Shown piece after piece: positions 22,376 to 34,078 of a DNA stretch of 64,000 bases; positions within the stretch are counted from its first letter, which is position 1, and each line of letters begins with the position of its first letter. The position numbers and the translations under genes are program-made. The DNA is from Rotaria sp. Silwood1 (taxonomy: Eukaryota > Rotifera > Eurotatoria > Philodinida > Philodinidae). The stretch is taken from assembly GCA_905250075.1 (NCBI GenBank), contig CAJNOP010000086.1, positions 124,001 through 188,000 of the forward strand, given 5' to 3'. The notes beneath the pieces are model-generated. The model was not told where the DNA came from, searched no databases, and saw nothing but the letters and a program-made list of their open reading frames with translations.

Positions 22376-23502
22376 TGCATATTTCTTACTAAGTTCTATC
22401 ACATTCTGCACACCAATCGTAGTTGAGAACAACCTCAATAAGAGGGCTACTCTATACATATGAATTTTTCGAACATGACGCAAAGTGAGTGCATAGATTG
22501 CAGAAAAGGTATGTTTGTTGTTCAATGGCAAATAAGTCATATGTCGAATGTTCATGCGACTCGACGCATTGCTACTACGCCCTTGTATACAAAGAATCAG
22601 TCATCGATTGAGCAACAGGAAAAGTTTGGTATCGAGTTAGAATTGATCAATCGTCTTGGTTTCATCACACATCGTCAAACATATGTCCACGACGTCTATG
22701 TTCCAGTTCGATACAAAATTGCTGCAATCAATTTGATGATGAGAAATGAAATTAAAAATGCTAGAATGCAACTCTAATTATGCATCACATTTGATTTGAA
22801 GAGCAATCTACTATAAACAGTGACTTCCAGATTTATCCGGCCAGCAAATGAAAATATTCTTTTTTTTGTAGCATCTCAAAAAAATACAATACAGTCATTT
22901 GTACCATAGTTTATGTAAGAAATAATGCATAGAAGAAACAAAAAACTCCTACAATAGATGTGACACTTAAAGCACATTAACGCCAAACGAGATGGTATAT
23001 TTAATTGAATATATTTCAAATCCTTTGGAGGTATAAGCAATATTATTGATAGTATCATGGTTTTCGTTTATCTTACTTTTATTCTCAAACGGAAAAGAAC
23101 AACAATTGACGAAACATTCAAGTATTCCATTTTTGAAATGACCAGATTAGACAAATATTGGAGAAGATTCACATATCGCCCTTGCGCAAAAGACCATGTT
23201 GCTATGTGTACATTTCCACAGTTCTGAAGGTTTCTTCATTTTTTTGTCAAACTTCGGAGCTATCTTTTTTTGGAGAAAATGTTAGAAAAATCAAAATCTT
23301 GGAAATATATATGGATTAGTGTAGTATATTAGTAGTCTATATAGATAATTCCTTGATTGAATAAGCTGTGTAGAAAATTCATACATAAAAACAACTGCAT
23401 GAAAATATTCTGTTTTACTTTTCTATACACAATCTAGATAACGTATATTCAGGAGAAAATGTAGCCAAAGAACAGCTGAGTTGTAAACTTCCAACATAGA
23501 TA
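22376..23502. other. no supported gene
   Basis: An open frame at 22460-22777 (105 residues, +) has somewhat protein-like composition but no motif, splice context or family that I recognise, so I do not call it. The rest is AT-rich sequence with scattered stops in all frames. Confidence 0.4.
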
Positions 23503-23510
23503 CCAGCTAT

Positions 23511-24031
23511 TAGAGTCCTGCAACGGGGTCGGGTACCCGGCACCCGACCGGACCCGAAACTGTGGTCCGGGTACAAATTTGCCGGGTCGGTTCGGGTGCC
23601 GGGTATAAAAAAAAATGCCGGGTCGGGTGCAGGATTTGAGCATACCCGGTACCCGACCGGTAGTCGATGACATCTTAACAAGTAAAAGTATTTTACACTC
23701 TAGGATAGAGTCTTGCAACGGGGCCGGATACCCGGCACCCGATCGGACCCGGAACTGTGGTCCGGGTACAAATTGTTACTTGATGAAATTAAAATAATAG
23801 TATATTTTGCCATATGAAATAAAAGTTTGAAAAGTGAATATAATTTTGACAATAACAATCAAGTGCTGACTATTTCAAGGCTGGGCCGGGTCCGGTCGGG
23901 TACCGGGTAGAGCTATCCGGGTCCGGTTCGGTTCCGGGTGGAAGATGACCGGGTCCGGTCGGATTCCGGGTTTGAAAAAAATGAGCCGGGCCGGGTCCGG
24001 GTGCGAAAAGTAGTACCCGTGCAGGACTCTA
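23511..24031. mobile_element. hAT-like miniature element with 8-bp target duplication, GC-rich
   Basis: The element starts TAGAGTCCTGCA and ends TGCAGGACTCTA, an exact inverted pair. It is flanked by CCAGCTAT at 23503-23510 and 24032-24039. It is built from variants of CGGGTACCCGG and GGGTCCGGTCGGGT on both strands, which would fold strongly. A second left-end-like string (TAGAGTCTTGCAACGGGGCC, about 23706) lies inside, suggesting a nested or duplicated end. The ends fit the hAT end pattern (pyrimidine-A-purine-N-G). It lies about 210 bp beyond the stop codon of the minus-strand TMEM184-like gene. Confidence 0.88.
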
Positions 24032-24241
24032 CCAGCTATGTGATATTGCTATGTTGTATTTTTCAGCAACTAGTATTCTAAAGATTTCTAGTACAAGCCT
24101 TCTATTTAAAAAAAAGAAAATGATATATTTTTATTCAGTTCGCCGAGTTCTATCGAGCGATATACAATTCGACTAACAATGCTCTTTACTATATTTTGCC
24201 TTCCTTGTCCCTTACAAACAGTTATATTCAAGCGACAGGAT

Positions 24242-25360
24242 TCAAAAATATGTTGTAATAATCTGTTCATCAATCGTATTCTTGTTGTCGGTGATTTGAG
24301 GATATCGAAATTCGATGAGCTCTTTGAATTCTCCAGTTGCATATGGTTTCCAACTGAAAATCCAATGATGAGCGATTGCAAAAAAGAACATTTCAACACA
24401 AACCAATATATTCGATAATAAAATTTTCTCTTGTTCAACTGTAAATCCTGTTGTTGAACCATGACAATAGGTATTGACTTTCGGATCACATTCTGTATTT
24501 CGAAGAACGCCAAGAGCTGCAAGACCACTCATTAGAACCGATTGCCAAAAGATAAAGAAAACAAGAAGTTTTATTGTAATAAATTTGGCTAGTGGTCGAA
24601 ATGGTTTTAATTCATTTTTAAAATTACTGTAGAATGTTATTAAACTGTAAAGAGCTAATAGTTGACTAATATTAATAATAATTATAATATATGGATAACC
24701 GCGATTAAATTTCCATCGACCATTATCATAGACATTTGCCAAATTCAAAACAACGGCTATACCTGTACATAGGGGCGTGATCCATGAATATTGTAAAAGA
24801 CCGACTTTAAAGTACCATACCCATTTTGACTTCGGTAAGGGTTTACAACAACATCCAAATGGGAATGCTAAATGAATACGTTCTTTGCTTGCGAGCGTTT
24901 CTTGTACACCTCGATGACCACCAAGATACTTTGTTAATAACAAAAGAAAACAATAAACAACATAGGCTTCATAACATGCTTGAATAAATTCCATATAAAT
25001 AGCTGATTCGAAAAAGAGTAAAGATAGCCAAGAAGTTATAGCGTACACGGGTACCATAGCCAATATTCGCATGATTCGTTTTTGAGAAGCTTTATCAGAT
25101 TTGTGAGCAAAATGTTGAATAATTTGAATCAAACTCATTAATATTGCAACAACAGCAAATATACCACCAATAATACAAATGAGTCCTTGTTCATGGACAG
25201 GATCTTTATATTTCTGCCAATCAATTGGACTATTTACTGCCCACACAATAATCAGAGCAATGGCACATGCACAAACTATAATTATTCCCCATGTGATTTC
25301 GTTTGTAATAATCGACAATACTTTTTCACGAAAAGTAAGTTTTCGCCATGGTCCACACAT
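24242..25360 (-). CDS. TMEM184 / organic solute transporter alpha-type membrane protein
   Basis: A single exon encodes 372 residues with about seven strongly hydrophobic segments. They start at about 20-42 (TWGIIIVCACAIALIIVWAV) and 60-80, followed by a loop rich in Lys, four or more central segments, and a last one near 320-340. Family features of the Solute_trans_a (OST-alpha/TMEM184) proteins are visible: ACYEAYVVYCFLLLLTKYLGG in the middle, the Cys-rich FPFGCCCKPLP loop, and the conserved late stretch CVEMFFFAIAHHWIFSW. OST-alpha proteins move bile-acid-like and steroid solutes across the basolateral membrane; TMEM184 proteins are less well understood. The length and ends fit a complete protein. 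A probable AATAAA on the minus strand lies near 24130-24135. Confidence 0.9.
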   Translation of the reverse strand: MCGPWRKLTFREKVLSIITNEITWGIIIVCACAIALIIVWAVNSPIDWQKYKDPVHEQGLICIIGGIFAVVAILMSLIQIIQHFAHKSDKASQKRIMRILAMVPVYAITSWLSLLFFESAIYMEFIQACYEAYVVYCFLLLLTKYLGGHRGVQETLASKERIHLAFPFGCCCKPLPKSKWVWYFKVGLLQYSWITPLCTGIAVVLNLANVYDNGRWKFNRGYPYIIIIINISQLLALYSLITFYSNFKNELKPFRPLAKFITIKLLVFFIFWQSVLMSGLAALGVLRNTECDPKVNTYCHGSTTGFTVEQEKILLSNILVCVEMFFFAIAHHWIFSWKPYATGEFKELIEFRYPQITDNKNTIDEQIITTYF

Positions 25361-28300
25361 TTTTCAAATCGGTAAAGAACGATAGATGTCGATCAATTAA
25401 TTTCACTTTTGAGTAATATTTGATATAGAAGCTAAGCACTTGTCACCAATCAAATTCTGCCAAATGAAACGAGAGAAATCAGCGGGTTAACTATTCAAAT
25501 GATGAAGGTATTTCATGTTATGAATATTACTACTGTAGAAAAAAAGGTAGACCTTCACATGTTTGCCTACTGACTCATGTATTGAGATGCGTTTTTGTCG
25601 TGTTCTCCTACTACTTTTCTTCCTTGTGCTCGACTAAGATCGTCACATTTGTCATTGGTTCTTTTTCGCTTTTTCTTGCTTCATTGAGAAAAAACACAGA
25701 ACATTGATACAATAAACGTATAGAAAAGTGAGGAAAAAAACTAAGCAATAGAAATTAGTCATGTTGTTTAGACACCATGAGTAACTAGTGAACAAGAAGT
25801 CTAAGAAACGAATAGATATAGTTGTCTAGTGTTTGCTAAGACATCAATACACGATTAGTTATAAAACATGAATTAAGAGCATGTGAGCATTTCTCTTGAC
25901 ACACTGATATAATGTAAACAAAACAACATTTTCATTGATATAGGTCATGGGTGAAAATGAATCACTAAATTCATTGTGATGGTGTGCAATTGTAAAATCC
26001 AATGTCATCGTGCGAATTAGCGGTGTACCAACTCTAAATTCAGTTCTAAGCTTCGAATCGCTATGAGTTGGCATTGGTGAGGGATCTTTTGTTAAGAAAA
26101 ACTTTTTTTTTTGGAAAAGTAACGTTTTTTATTTGTTAAGTTTGACCAGGCGTTTTTGGAATTGATGAAACTAAATCTGTCATCAGTTTTTCAAAATTAT
26201 GTAAAGCCATCGACATATTAGTAGATTTCGGGTATTCTACGCATTATGTTTCTATAAAAAAACGTAATTTTTGCTATCCTCAATATTATCATTTTTATAG
26301 AAGTCTTTTTATGTTAATTTTATTGTCACTAAATATTTTTTTCATTTTTCTACTCTAGTAGAGTTAATACAAATAGCCTGTCTCCTATCACTAAAGAATA
26401 ATTCACAAAACGAGTATCTTCATTATAAAATGTTCTAAGTCAGACAAAGTACCGTTCATTGACACGTCGGAATAGGAATATTTTTTACAGAATGAAAGAA
26501 CTCGGTGATATAATATTGTTTTTTATACGATCGAATGTAAAAAAATTAGGCTTTTTGATTTTTCGGCATGTCTTTCAAGATTAGCTGTTTGTATTGGATT
26601 TCATTATTGAACTTGTAATTTGCTCATCTCTTTCTGAATAGAACCCTTGATCAATCTTATCATGATCAATATAAAATAATGATAGATGTGAAATGGTGAT
26701 TAGATCATTATTCATAAGGAAGGGTGGGATGTAGGTCAGCGACTGAAACCGAATCGGATAAGCGAATCATCCGACTCAATTTGACTCAGCCGAGTCGAAT
26801 CGAATTCGAATTGAACTTTTATCATTTGTTTCGGTCTCTGGTATGGGTTTAGTTGTGGCGTATGAGGCGTACGTACTACACCTACACTCTTATTTTCATA
26901 GTCTGAAGAAAAAAAGATAAAAATGAAGAGACAAATGTCTACATATTGAAATAATATTTGAGCTGTGTGTATTGATAATATCCCTTTCCATACTCATTTT
27001 GTATCTTAAACTATAATTTATTAAAAATACAATGTAATGATTCAAAAGAATAATATACTAATGAATACAATATCAGTGCTATTATTTTCCTTATTGTACT
27101 CTATTTCAAGAGAGGATCGTGAAAATATACGATAAGCATACTCATCTTGAAACAGCTCATGTAAGATGCAATAAAAGTCTGGATAGTTTCTCGATGAATT
27201 ATCATTGATATAATCGAGTTCTTTTAGAGATCTCTATACAAGTTTGCGTTTCGTATCAAAAAAGAATATTAATACAAAAACCTATGTTATCAACATTATT
27301 AATGAGTTCGTTTCTGGACATTTAAACGTCCTTTTTTTAGATGAAAATTTAAAATATATAGGATAAACATAACATCACACTTAACGTATATGAACATAGA
27401 TGCGAAAAGTATTGAAATAAAGATCACATTCAACTCCCTCCTTTTTGTCGGATGAGTATCTTTTGCCAGTGTAATTGGGATAGGTATTTTTGATTAATTG
27501 ACTAAAGCTAAGATGTAGACATTGTGTTATTCATCAACAAGAGAACTCCATTAATATATAGCAACATACGACAATAAATTATTAGAAAAGTGAAAAAACC
27601 ATAACAAAATTCATTGAAAGACTTGTGATGACTTATATTCAAACAAGAAATATCGTTTATTATGTTGAATTTTTCAGTTTTCAAAACTCAGCTAAATTTC
27701 AACAGAACACACTTGCCAACTTCACAACTTCCGAAACTTAGCTAAAGTTCAATTCAAGTTGAAGATAATTTGATATATGTAAAATCAATTATTTATGCTT
27801 ATATTTCCTGGTTGTTTTTGATTTTCAAGTCTTTTAAGAACTCTATTTAATTTTGCCTAAACCTCAATGTTGCCTGACACATGTGTGTGTGGATTTGTCC
27901 ATCAATTGATTTTTCCCATGTTTTGTTACATGCAACATGAGTAATTGCCATCAAGTTGTGCAATGTATGTGCATTACAGGTATAAGATAACGGAACGTAT
28001 ACTTGGGTAAGATTTCATTGCATACATCACAGCGAATGATAAGCATTCATTCTCAAGCAGTTTCTTTTCAATTGTATTAGTACGTTTTATACGAAAGATA
28101 GTGTATCGAATCACTACCAAATATGATGATCTTGATTTGAGTAGTTCGACATCAATGAATCGTCATTCTTTTCGTCAAGATAATCAAATCTGGAAGATGC
28201 ATGAAAGCTTCGAATTTCAGCTTTTGTGTAGAGTCAGCTGTTGCACAAACAGGAAAGTGAAAATAAAATAAAATGTATTAAGACATCGCTCAGTAAATAA

Positions 28301-28498
28301 GATACATATTGTCAATAGACGATAGTCTCTCTACCTTTACCCAATGTTTGTGAAAGAGTCTGTGCATCACTCGTTATATATTTTTACAGAATATCTGAAG
28401 CGACTAGAGGGAATAATTCAACTGTTAATTTTGTTATTTATATGTAAGATTCAAATATCGTTGAGTTTCAAAGCCATCGTATTGTAGAATTAGCCAGA
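25361..28498. other. long intergenic stretch
   Basis: I find no supported exon in about 3.1 kb. There is a GC-shifted patch around 26735-26815 with repeated CGAATC/GACTC words (for example CCGAGTCGAATCGAATTCG) that looks like a transposon fragment. It is followed by a weak GT/CA pair around 26840-26890. Near 25500-25800 the sequence is probably the upstream region of the TMEM184-like gene. Confidence 0.4.
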
Positions 28499-29130
28499 AT
28501 GAAGTCAATTGATGTCCAGTATGCAATTTGTAGGGATATTCTGAAAAATCCAGTAGCTTGTTCAAAATGTGAGGCTGTATTCTGTTGTGCATGTATAACT
28601 GAATGGCTAAGAGGAAATAGAAAACACTGTCCGATGCGATATAAACCATTTGAGCAACGACCATGTCCCAAAGTCACCGGTGAATTTGAGTCGAATGGCT
28701 GTGTGGAGGTCAGTAGTCTTCTTGTACTACTTACTCATTCGTTTGTGTGTTTTGTTCTATCGATAGCTCATTTCATGTGAAGGACTTGATAGACATGAGC
28801 AAGAGTGCGATTATCAACCTAAAAAAATATCCTGCTTGTGATACAGATTTGTTGAAGAAGGATTTACCTTGTCATGTGGCCGTTTGCCCACTGATGGAAT
28901 TGACATGTCCAAATTGTGCTATTAGTTATAAACGATATAATGCTGCTAAGGTTCATACAGAGATGATCTGCATTGAAGAACAAATACGGAAGTTCAAAGC
29001 GAAAAAACAACGATTACAGAAAGTAATTGAACAAAATAAACAAAAACATGAACGAATTATGCAAGGACTGCCTGACATTTATAATACTTGCATTCAGCAA
29101 CAAAATAAACGCAGCAAGTCCATTGAGTAA
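28499..29130 (+). pseudogene. RING/TRAF-type zinc-finger protein, broken by a one-base frameshift
   Basis: Exon 1 (28499-28708) encodes a RING-like N-terminus (ICRDILKNPVACSKCEAVFC, then ACITEWL, then CPM). A 58-bp intron (28709-28766) is followed by exon 2, which opens LISCEGLDRHEQECDYQPKK in phase. At the A7 run 28821-28827 the frame must shift by one base to continue as YPACDTDLLKKDLPCHV, CPLMELTCPNC and a Lys/Gln-rich helix ending at TAA 29128. Deleting one A restores the TRAF zinc-finger pattern. The RING also has Tyr where the first Cys (YAIC) and the last Cys (CPMRY) are usual. Intact relatives would be E3 ubiquitin ligases. The shift could be a real lesion or a homopolymer sequencing error; the missing Cys residues favour real decay. 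Confidence 0.75.
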
Positions 29131-29210
29131 CTTGAAAGCATAATGAACTAAAATATGATCTAATGTGTTCGATTATTTTTGAAAATGATACTGCGGTTAC
29201 GTACAGATAA

Positions 29211-29277
29211 GTGTAGATGTGTGGGTATGGGTGTAGTTTCTCTTGATCCAGAGTTACATTCACATCCACACACCCGC
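29211..29277. repeat. GT/CA-armed foldback, copy 2
   Basis: Left arm GATGTGTGGGTATGGGTGTAG; right arm ACATTCACATCCACACACCC. It lies about 80 bp beyond the stop of the RING/TRAF-type pseudogene. Confidence 0.6.
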
Positions 29278-29430
29278 TGTTTAAATCGAATTGCTATCTA
29301 CTATTCGTTTTACCATTGTACATTCATACTTCGGCAATACAATGAGATGTTGTGTTCTTTTCAAAAAATTCAAATTCATCACCTATGTTAGCGTAGTGAA
29401 CATCGGTCAGATTGAACGAATTTTTCGTAC

Positions 29431-29505
29431 TGAGTGTGGAATGGACGTGATTGTAGCTGTGATCCTTCTCTTCACTTACACCGACAGCGACACCCGCACC
29501 TCTCA
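29431..29505. repeat. GT/CA-armed foldback, copy 3
   Basis: Left arm TGAGTGTGGAATGGACGTGA; right arm TTACACCGACAGCGACACCC followed by GCACCTCTCA. The outer ends TGAG and CTCA pair. It lies only about 150 bp from copy 2. Confidence 0.5.
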
Positions 29506-30614
29506 GACATTGGTGGTTCAGATGCGCATATCAAATCAAAAGCATAAAAGTTTACCAGTACCTCAGCACCAGGCATGATCCTCAATCTTTTCATCGATGT
29601 TATCTTTAGCTCATAAGCAGCACAATGGTAAAAGGATTAAATGAGGCACAGAATGCTTATCTCATGAGGTATAGATTTTTGTGTGGTATAAAAGGTCAGA
29701 ATGCAACAGTGATCTTTAAAATACGATACAGTTGGCAACTTTGGTTATTTCCTCAAACTGTCGATCATTTATCTAAGAATTTTGTTAAAATAGAACAGAA
29801 TTTCTAGGAAAACAATACACATATTCGAAGTCCTTGAAAAAATACGTATTTTGTACTTCATGTACACGAAAAAAGCATGAATTTCGTACCTAAAATGAAT
29901 GTGAGTGTGTAAGGTTTTGTATCTGTTTGTGGATGCAAACATGCGTGATCTATAAACGGGAAGCGAACAGTTAAACGCGTGACAGAATGGTTTCTTCTCA
30001 ATAGAATACATCATGAACTGAGAAATCAAGTTGAAATTGGATCTAGAAGTTAAGTTTGTAGATGCTAATTAATGAGTCAATGTGGAAATCTTCGACTTTG
30101 CTCATCGTAGTGCAACCATTTGTGATTTTGGAGAGTATGAAAACTCTATGTCAGGATTCGAGAATCAGATAATGAAGTCATAATGTCAGTTCTAGACTTG
30201 CGTAGCGTAGTATCTCAGTGCCTTTAGGCTTGTAATGAGTCTAGCCTGTATAAATTTTCTTTTCAACAAAGAATGGCCTTCCACTGAGCTTTAAGCTATT
30301 TGGAAACGTTTCGTTGAGAATGATATGTGAATGTGCTCCATTATGATCTCTGCTACTTCGCTTAGGTACAATATTTTTGCGTGAAAAGTTCATGATCTTT
30401 ACAGTTTTTATGGTTTACATGATGTTGATGTTCTCAATAACGAGGTTTCACTCTATAAGCCTTGAGATTTTTGCACGGTGGAGTAGGCGAAGAAAAGGAC
30501 AACATCCATATTCTACAGTTGTTGATGAAATTGTCCGTTTTTCCTAAATCTTATTTTAAGAATAAAATATTCATGCAAAAAAAAGAACGACAGTACACAA
30601 AGAAGAAATCAAGT
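29506..30614. other. intergenic stretch
   Basis: No supported coding sequence. Short open frames on both strands lack motifs. The right edge contains the 3' flank of the minus-strand haloperoxidase gene. Confidence 0.4.
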
Positions 30615-32066
30615 TCAAGTCATTTTGTTAAAGACATGTTTCGCCACTTTTCGCCCAAGAATTTGTCCATGTTCTTGATCGCTTCTCCAATGTACGCCTA
30701 GATAGATTCGACTAAGATAATTCTCTGTTTCTGCTTCAGTAAACGAACCATATGTTCGTGTTTTTGCTGGTCGTACAAGTCCGGTATCTGAATCGATTGT
30801 CTTCCCATTGTATTCATCAGATTGAAATCGAAAACGAATATTATCTCGGTTGTAGAAGAGACGAAGCATTTCGAAACAAGCTGAACCAAACGACGAATGA
30901 CCAGAAACAAACGACGGAAATGGCGGAGTGAAATCAGTACCAGCACCATCAGCTGGTGCTCCCAGAGGTATCCAATTGGGATCTGCCCAAGAAGATTCGA
31001 TTGCTTGACGAACGCCCAGAATAGGACGCCAGAAGTTATAGTAATATTTTGCCTCCCATGTGGCAATACCTGCATCAGCCAAAGCATAATTGATCAATGC
31101 AAAGAGTCGTGCATTATTTTCCATTGTATTGTTCTGTTGAATGGCAATGACTCGAACAATTTGATTGTACAATCGTGGAGGAACGCCTACGTTTGGTACT
31201 CCATCATACGCCCAAGCGATAGCAATGTGTGTCTGATCTTGTGTACGAACAGTGCTCGTTTTCGATCCAACACTCTTGATCTCATCGAATTCTCGTGCAT
31301 AATCAACGGAACTCAAATAGTTGCGACGAGCTTCGGGTGTATCACCGATAATATTTGCTGGACGATATTGAGATGAAAAGTCTAAAGTGAACGGTTTCAC
31401 ACTGCCCCAATTGGCACCGAGAAAGCCTTGATTTGGATGGGTTGGATCAGCTTGATGATAGCCTGGTTCCATTGTTATTGTATAAACTTTGTCCTGTTGA
31501 CTGCCATCGGTTGCTCGATCGCTTAGAATGAATGAAGCAATCCATTTACCGACAAAAATTCCTTTGTTGATGTCGACCTGTCTTGTATTATTACTGGCGA
31601 GTTGCTGCAAATGAACTTTGCGAACAGCATCGAAGATTGGCCGTTGTTTCGGATACAAGTATGACAATGTTTGATAGGCAGATTCCATGATAGCTGCATC
31701 GACGATAGAGCCTCGAAAAGCATTACCGAGTGGGGAAATATCTTTCGATTTCCACATCGGTTTGAATGCTCGATTGAATGCAGTCAGCGATTCATACATT
31801 GCACCGTGAATGATGGCAAAAGCTCGCGATGTTGCTGTCGGACCAATTTGATCAGGCACAGGAGCTATACTACGATCATAATCATTGACACAGGCTTGTA
31901 GAGTGACCATGTTCCAGAAAAGAACTGCATCCATTGGTGTTGATTGTAATTCAGCAATCATTGAATCAGTTGCTTCTTCTAAGACTGTTCCACGATTGAA
32001 AACAGAACATTTCGTCGTCAATACCATAGTTAAAAACAGTATGATCAATTTCATATGGGAATCCAT
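30615..32066 (-). CDS. secreted vanadium-dependent haloperoxidase (PAP2 superfamily)
   Basis: A single exon encodes 483 residues. In-frame Met codons at 1 and 5 both precede a classic signal peptide (MKLIILFLTMVLTTKC), so Met5 may be the true start. The three vanadate-binding blocks of the PAP2/haloperoxidase fold are present: K-x6-R-P in KYYYNFWRP (near residue 340), S-G-H in SFVSGHSSFG (near 390; the first position of the usual PSGH is not Pro), and S-R-x5-H in SRIYLGVH (near 455-460). The enzyme uses hydrogen peroxide to oxidise halides, making hypohalous acid for halogenation or defence; substrate preference cannot be read here. The family is best known in bacteria, fungi and algae, so acquisition by lateral transfer is a reasonable inference. 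The coding region looks richer in GC than its flanks. No introns, frameshifts or stops. Confidence 0.92.
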   Translation of the reverse strand: MDSHMKLIILFLTMVLTTKCSVFNRGTVLEEATDSMIAELQSTPMDAVLFWNMVTLQACVNDYDRSIAPVPDQIGPTATSRAFAIIHGAMYESLTAFNRAFKPMWKSKDISPLGNAFRGSIVDAAIMESAYQTLSYLYPKQRPIFDAVRKVHLQQLASNNTRQVDINKGIFVGKWIASFILSDRATDGSQQDKVYTITMEPGYHQADPTHPNQGFLGANWGSVKPFTLDFSSQYRPANIIGDTPEARRNYLSSVDYAREFDEIKSVGSKTSTVRTQDQTHIAIAWAYDGVPNVGVPPRLYNQIVRVIAIQQNNTMENNARLFALINYALADAGIATWEAKYYYNFWRPILGVRQAIESSWADPNWIPLGAPADGAGTDFTPPFPSFVSGHSSFGSACFEMLRLFYNRDNIRFRFQSDEYNGKTIDSDTGLVRPAKTRTYGSFTEAETENYLSRIYLGVHWRSDQEHGQILGRKVAKHVFNKMT

Positions 32067-34078
32067 GTTTGATCGTCTGGTGATGGAGTGAATAAATGTT
32101 GCTCGTATTTATATGTTGTATATTCAAAATATATCAGCAATTTCGAAGGTCAAGCTCCCTGACACAGAATGATTTGTTATTCAATTGAATACATTATTAA
32201 GTCACTTTATGGCCTGATTTACAGTCGCAAACTCGACACTTTAATGACAAGATTTGGTCGGTTCCAGCCACATAGTGTTGATATTTATGAAAAATACATT
32301 AATCTTTGAAATCACTTGACTCAGTCTACTCTTACAGTTATTTTTCTGTTTCTTCCTTTTTAACAGGTGGATGTTAGAAGATCGAGAACATTTGCAACTC
32401 GAACATGATCTAGTCGGATTTTGCAAAGTGTGGTTAAGAAAAAGTCTAAACATTTCAGAACTCGACGATTCAAGCGAACTGATCAAAGAAATGGACATAA
32501 TTGAACTATGGATAATTTTTCTATGCAAATAATCTATTTGACGATTGAGAAATCTTATTCTACAAATGCGACAATCGCCCAGATCCAAAGATTGACAGCG
32601 TAAAGATATTTTCGAGTTGCACTGCGCGGTACGTGATACTGTCGTGAATATTTCCTCCTGCACTTGACAGTAAAGATGGGATTCAGTTTGCGTTCTTAAA
32701 CCGAACTGAATCGAAAAAAAAACCACTCAAGCACCATGGAAAACTTTTCTGAACCTACCCAGGATATTAGAATTAGCTCTTATTACGAAATTGAAAATAT
32801 CAAAAAAAAGGTTAAAACAACGGTATTAAAACTGCTTTTCTTCCTCGCCTCCTATACAATTGATATTTTTTCCATTTCTTTTGCAACATATTCTATGCTC
32901 TTATGTCGATGTATATGAAAATAGAGAGTCAAACAATTGTTCATTTAGGAATGCCCGAGCTTGAGGGTGTGAGGTGTGTGTATTACTCTTTTCTAAAACC
33001 GTCACCTACAGTCACAACCATACCTCGAAACTAGCCTACTTTGTAGACCTATTTGCACTGATAATTTTGATAAAGAAATTCTTAAATCGAGTGACGAACA
33101 AGAAAGTTAGAGTCAAAATACTGAAAAAAAAACATCCTATGCTAGAAATTCGATGCTTATCTGTATTTTGATCCTAACTTCCTTATTTGTCAGTCAATTT
33201 AAAATTTTTTTACCAAAACGATCAGCGCAAAAAGTTCTACAAAACAATATATGTTTAAAAGTTATTGTACTTTTTCGTTGGCTATCCATGGACTCACCTT
33301 ATACTTTTTTCTTCTTTTAGGCTATCTCACCGATCGGACCAGGCAGTTGAAGAAACAGCGATGGTGTCATTTTGTAACGCGACTCACAGGCTTTCAAACG
33401 GCATATAATAGAAGTTGCATTAAAACCTTTGCAGAGGCTAAAAAGCCAAAATACTTCGTTGCTGGTTAGAAATTACCACATAAACACAATCATATAGTCT
33501 TATCACCCTGCTAAACGGGTTTTCAAACAAGACTTTTTATGTAGCTACATACAATTTTACAAGGGCTTTCTAATCATATCTGAATGAGACGTATATGTTG
33601 AGAAACACATGAGTAATGGTGGAAATACGAGCCTAAAATCTGATATACTAGCATGGACGAGAGCAAAGAACTGTGATCTCAAAAATCATTCGAGATAGCA
33701 GTTTTTCGAACTGAAAAAAAACACTATAAATAGCTTTTCTCATCGAATGGGACCTATTTCGGGAGAACAGTCGAGGTGTCCCAAAATGGTCTCTTAGGCG
33801 CTCCTATCCTTTATAATCACTGATCATATATTGGTCTTTCATTGCCTCATATTTTCATGTTAAATATGTTTTGATTCTATGTACTGTATTACATGGTGAT
33901 TGTTTGATTTTGTTTTTTGATATTTTAAAAAGACATTGTTAGCTGTGCTATATAAAAAAAATTTGAAAAAAATAAAAACACAAAAAAGGAGATTTTTAGC
34001 TTTGCAAATCATTTATTTGATCGATAAACTTTTGAATGGCTGTTGTTTCTAAATGTATTATATTCAGGAGCAAGTTTA
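32067..34078. other. intergenic stretch with exon-like fragments
   Basis: Two + strand fragments look protein-like but could not be joined. At about 32366-32535, after an acceptor-like TTTTTAACAG, a frame reads WMLEDREHLQLEHDLVGFCK and ends at TAA near 32533. At 33321-33469, after CTTCTTTTAG, a frame reads GYLTDRTRQLKKQRWCHFVT and ends at TAG. Phases to nearby candidate exons do not agree, so I treat both as possible gene relics. The foldback at 32963-33026 lies between them. Confidence 0.35.
32963..33026. repeat. GT/CA-armed foldback, copy 4
   Basis: Left arm GAGGGTGTGAGGTGTGTG; right arm CACCTACAGTCACAACC followed by ATACCTC. The outermost GAGG and CCTC pair. Confidence 0.6.

Noticed and set aside
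22460-22777. A 105-codon open frame with ordinary-looking composition
   Set aside because: No recognised family, no signal peptide, no supporting splice or flanking exon. Could be real, but not supportable from sequence alone.
23415-23797. Three overlapping Pro/Arg/Gly-rich frames
   Set aside because: They run over the CGGGTACCCGG-rich miniature element and have no conserved motif.
32241-32726. A 161-codon minus-strand frame
   Set aside because: It opposes a more protein-like + strand fragment (DREHLQLEHDLVGF) and is Ser/Ile-rich without motifs, as shadows usually are.
32736-33469. Joining the frame at 32736 (MENFSEPTQDI) to the exon-like piece at 33321
   Set aside because: Available donors leave phase 0 while the second piece needs one carried base; the joined frame hits a stop.
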